NCBI RefSeq assembly: GCF_001949145.1
Contig: NW_019091375.1
Location: 3,376,763-3,395,331, forward strand
Reading direction: 5' to 3'
Length of the DNA stretch: 18,569 bases
DNA from: Acanthaster planci
Lineage: Eukaryota > Echinodermata > Asteroidea > Valvatida > Acanthasteridae
The notes under the pieces are model-generated. The model had not been told where the DNA came from. It worked only from the letters and a program-made list of their open reading frames with translations, and made no database searches. The stretch's first letter is position 1. Each line of letters opens with the position of its first letter. Shown here piece after piece: positions 18,263 through 18,569 of this stretch. A program made the translations under genes and the position numbers.

Positions 18263-18569
18263 CCCAGGAGCGTGATTAACTTTTTGGAAATTTTTATTTT
18301 GGCCACTTTTACATTTTAGCATTTGGTAAATGACACTTTTGCACTGCATGCTGCCAAGCTGTAACGTCCTCTCTACACGTTATGCAGGGAAACAGTGGCA
18401 CAGGCTTCCCAGAACTTCTCCGTTTTCGAATTTGAACAGGCATGGTGGTCAAAAACCGTACAGGACTAGATTTGATGTCAGTGATGTCTTGGAACAAGTC
18501 ACGGTGATGAGTAACCGACGAGCGTCGTATTTTTATGGAGGCACATTTCCTTTAATGTCTTATTTGCCG

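Overview
Eukaryotic, intron-containing genomic DNA, most likely from a marine invertebrate. The body of the window is one complete multi-exon gene on the + strand, surrounded by degraded transposons, palindromic simple repeats and an assembly gap (N, 3334-3671). Dispersed TACATG/ACATGT palindromic repeats, scattered TAGGCCTA-like words and a tRNA-headed SINE ending in an ATT-rich tail suggest an echinoderm or another invertebrate deuterostome. That assignment is an impression, not a proof. No prokaryotic or viral gene set is present.

The gene has eight coding exons (3938-4094, 5927-6159, 9511-9576, 10357-10627, 11016-11324, 12441-12573, 12998-13111, 14157-14541). All junctions are GT-AG and all phases fit, giving a 555-residue protein. 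It is an adipose triglyceride lipase-like (PNPLA2/ATGL-type) patatin-fold enzyme. The oxyanion loop, the GASAG nucleophile elbow (Ser37) and the DGG catalytic Asp156 are intact, with the same 119-residue Ser-Asp spacing as human PNPLA2. The C-terminal half keeps the hydrophobic lipid-droplet-type segment. It also carries a Ser/Arg-rich plus acidic linker and a His-rich tail that I cannot match in detail to vertebrate ATGL.

Layout: 1-450 tRNA-derived SINE; 451-1405 nothing recognised; 1406-2122 (minus) a broken Crypton/DUF3504-type tyrosine recombinase; 2123-3333 AT-rich intergenic DNA with a 35-bp tandem duplication; 3334-3671 gap; about 3740-3937 promoter (CCAAT box, E-box, CRE-like site, TATA and Inr 28 bp apart) and a short 5' UTR with a two-codon uORF; 3938-14541 the lipase gene; 14542 onward 3' UTR and intergenic DNA; 16775-17010 a palindromic 32-bp minisatellite; 18111-18262 a 17-bp minisatellite. 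Introns hold a possible second CpG-rich control region with a FOXO-type site (intron 1), a tiny TTAA-flanked hairpin MITE (intron 2), a TIR-bearing MITE (intron 3) and a GC-rich foldback (intron 7).

No new multi-gene system is evident. The best leads concern how the lipase gene may be controlled: a start-stop-like uORF, an exon 2 boundary that looks like a recursive splice site, an in-frame 66-nt cassette exon bracketed by direct repeats, and a poly(A) signal formed at the end of a MITE copy.
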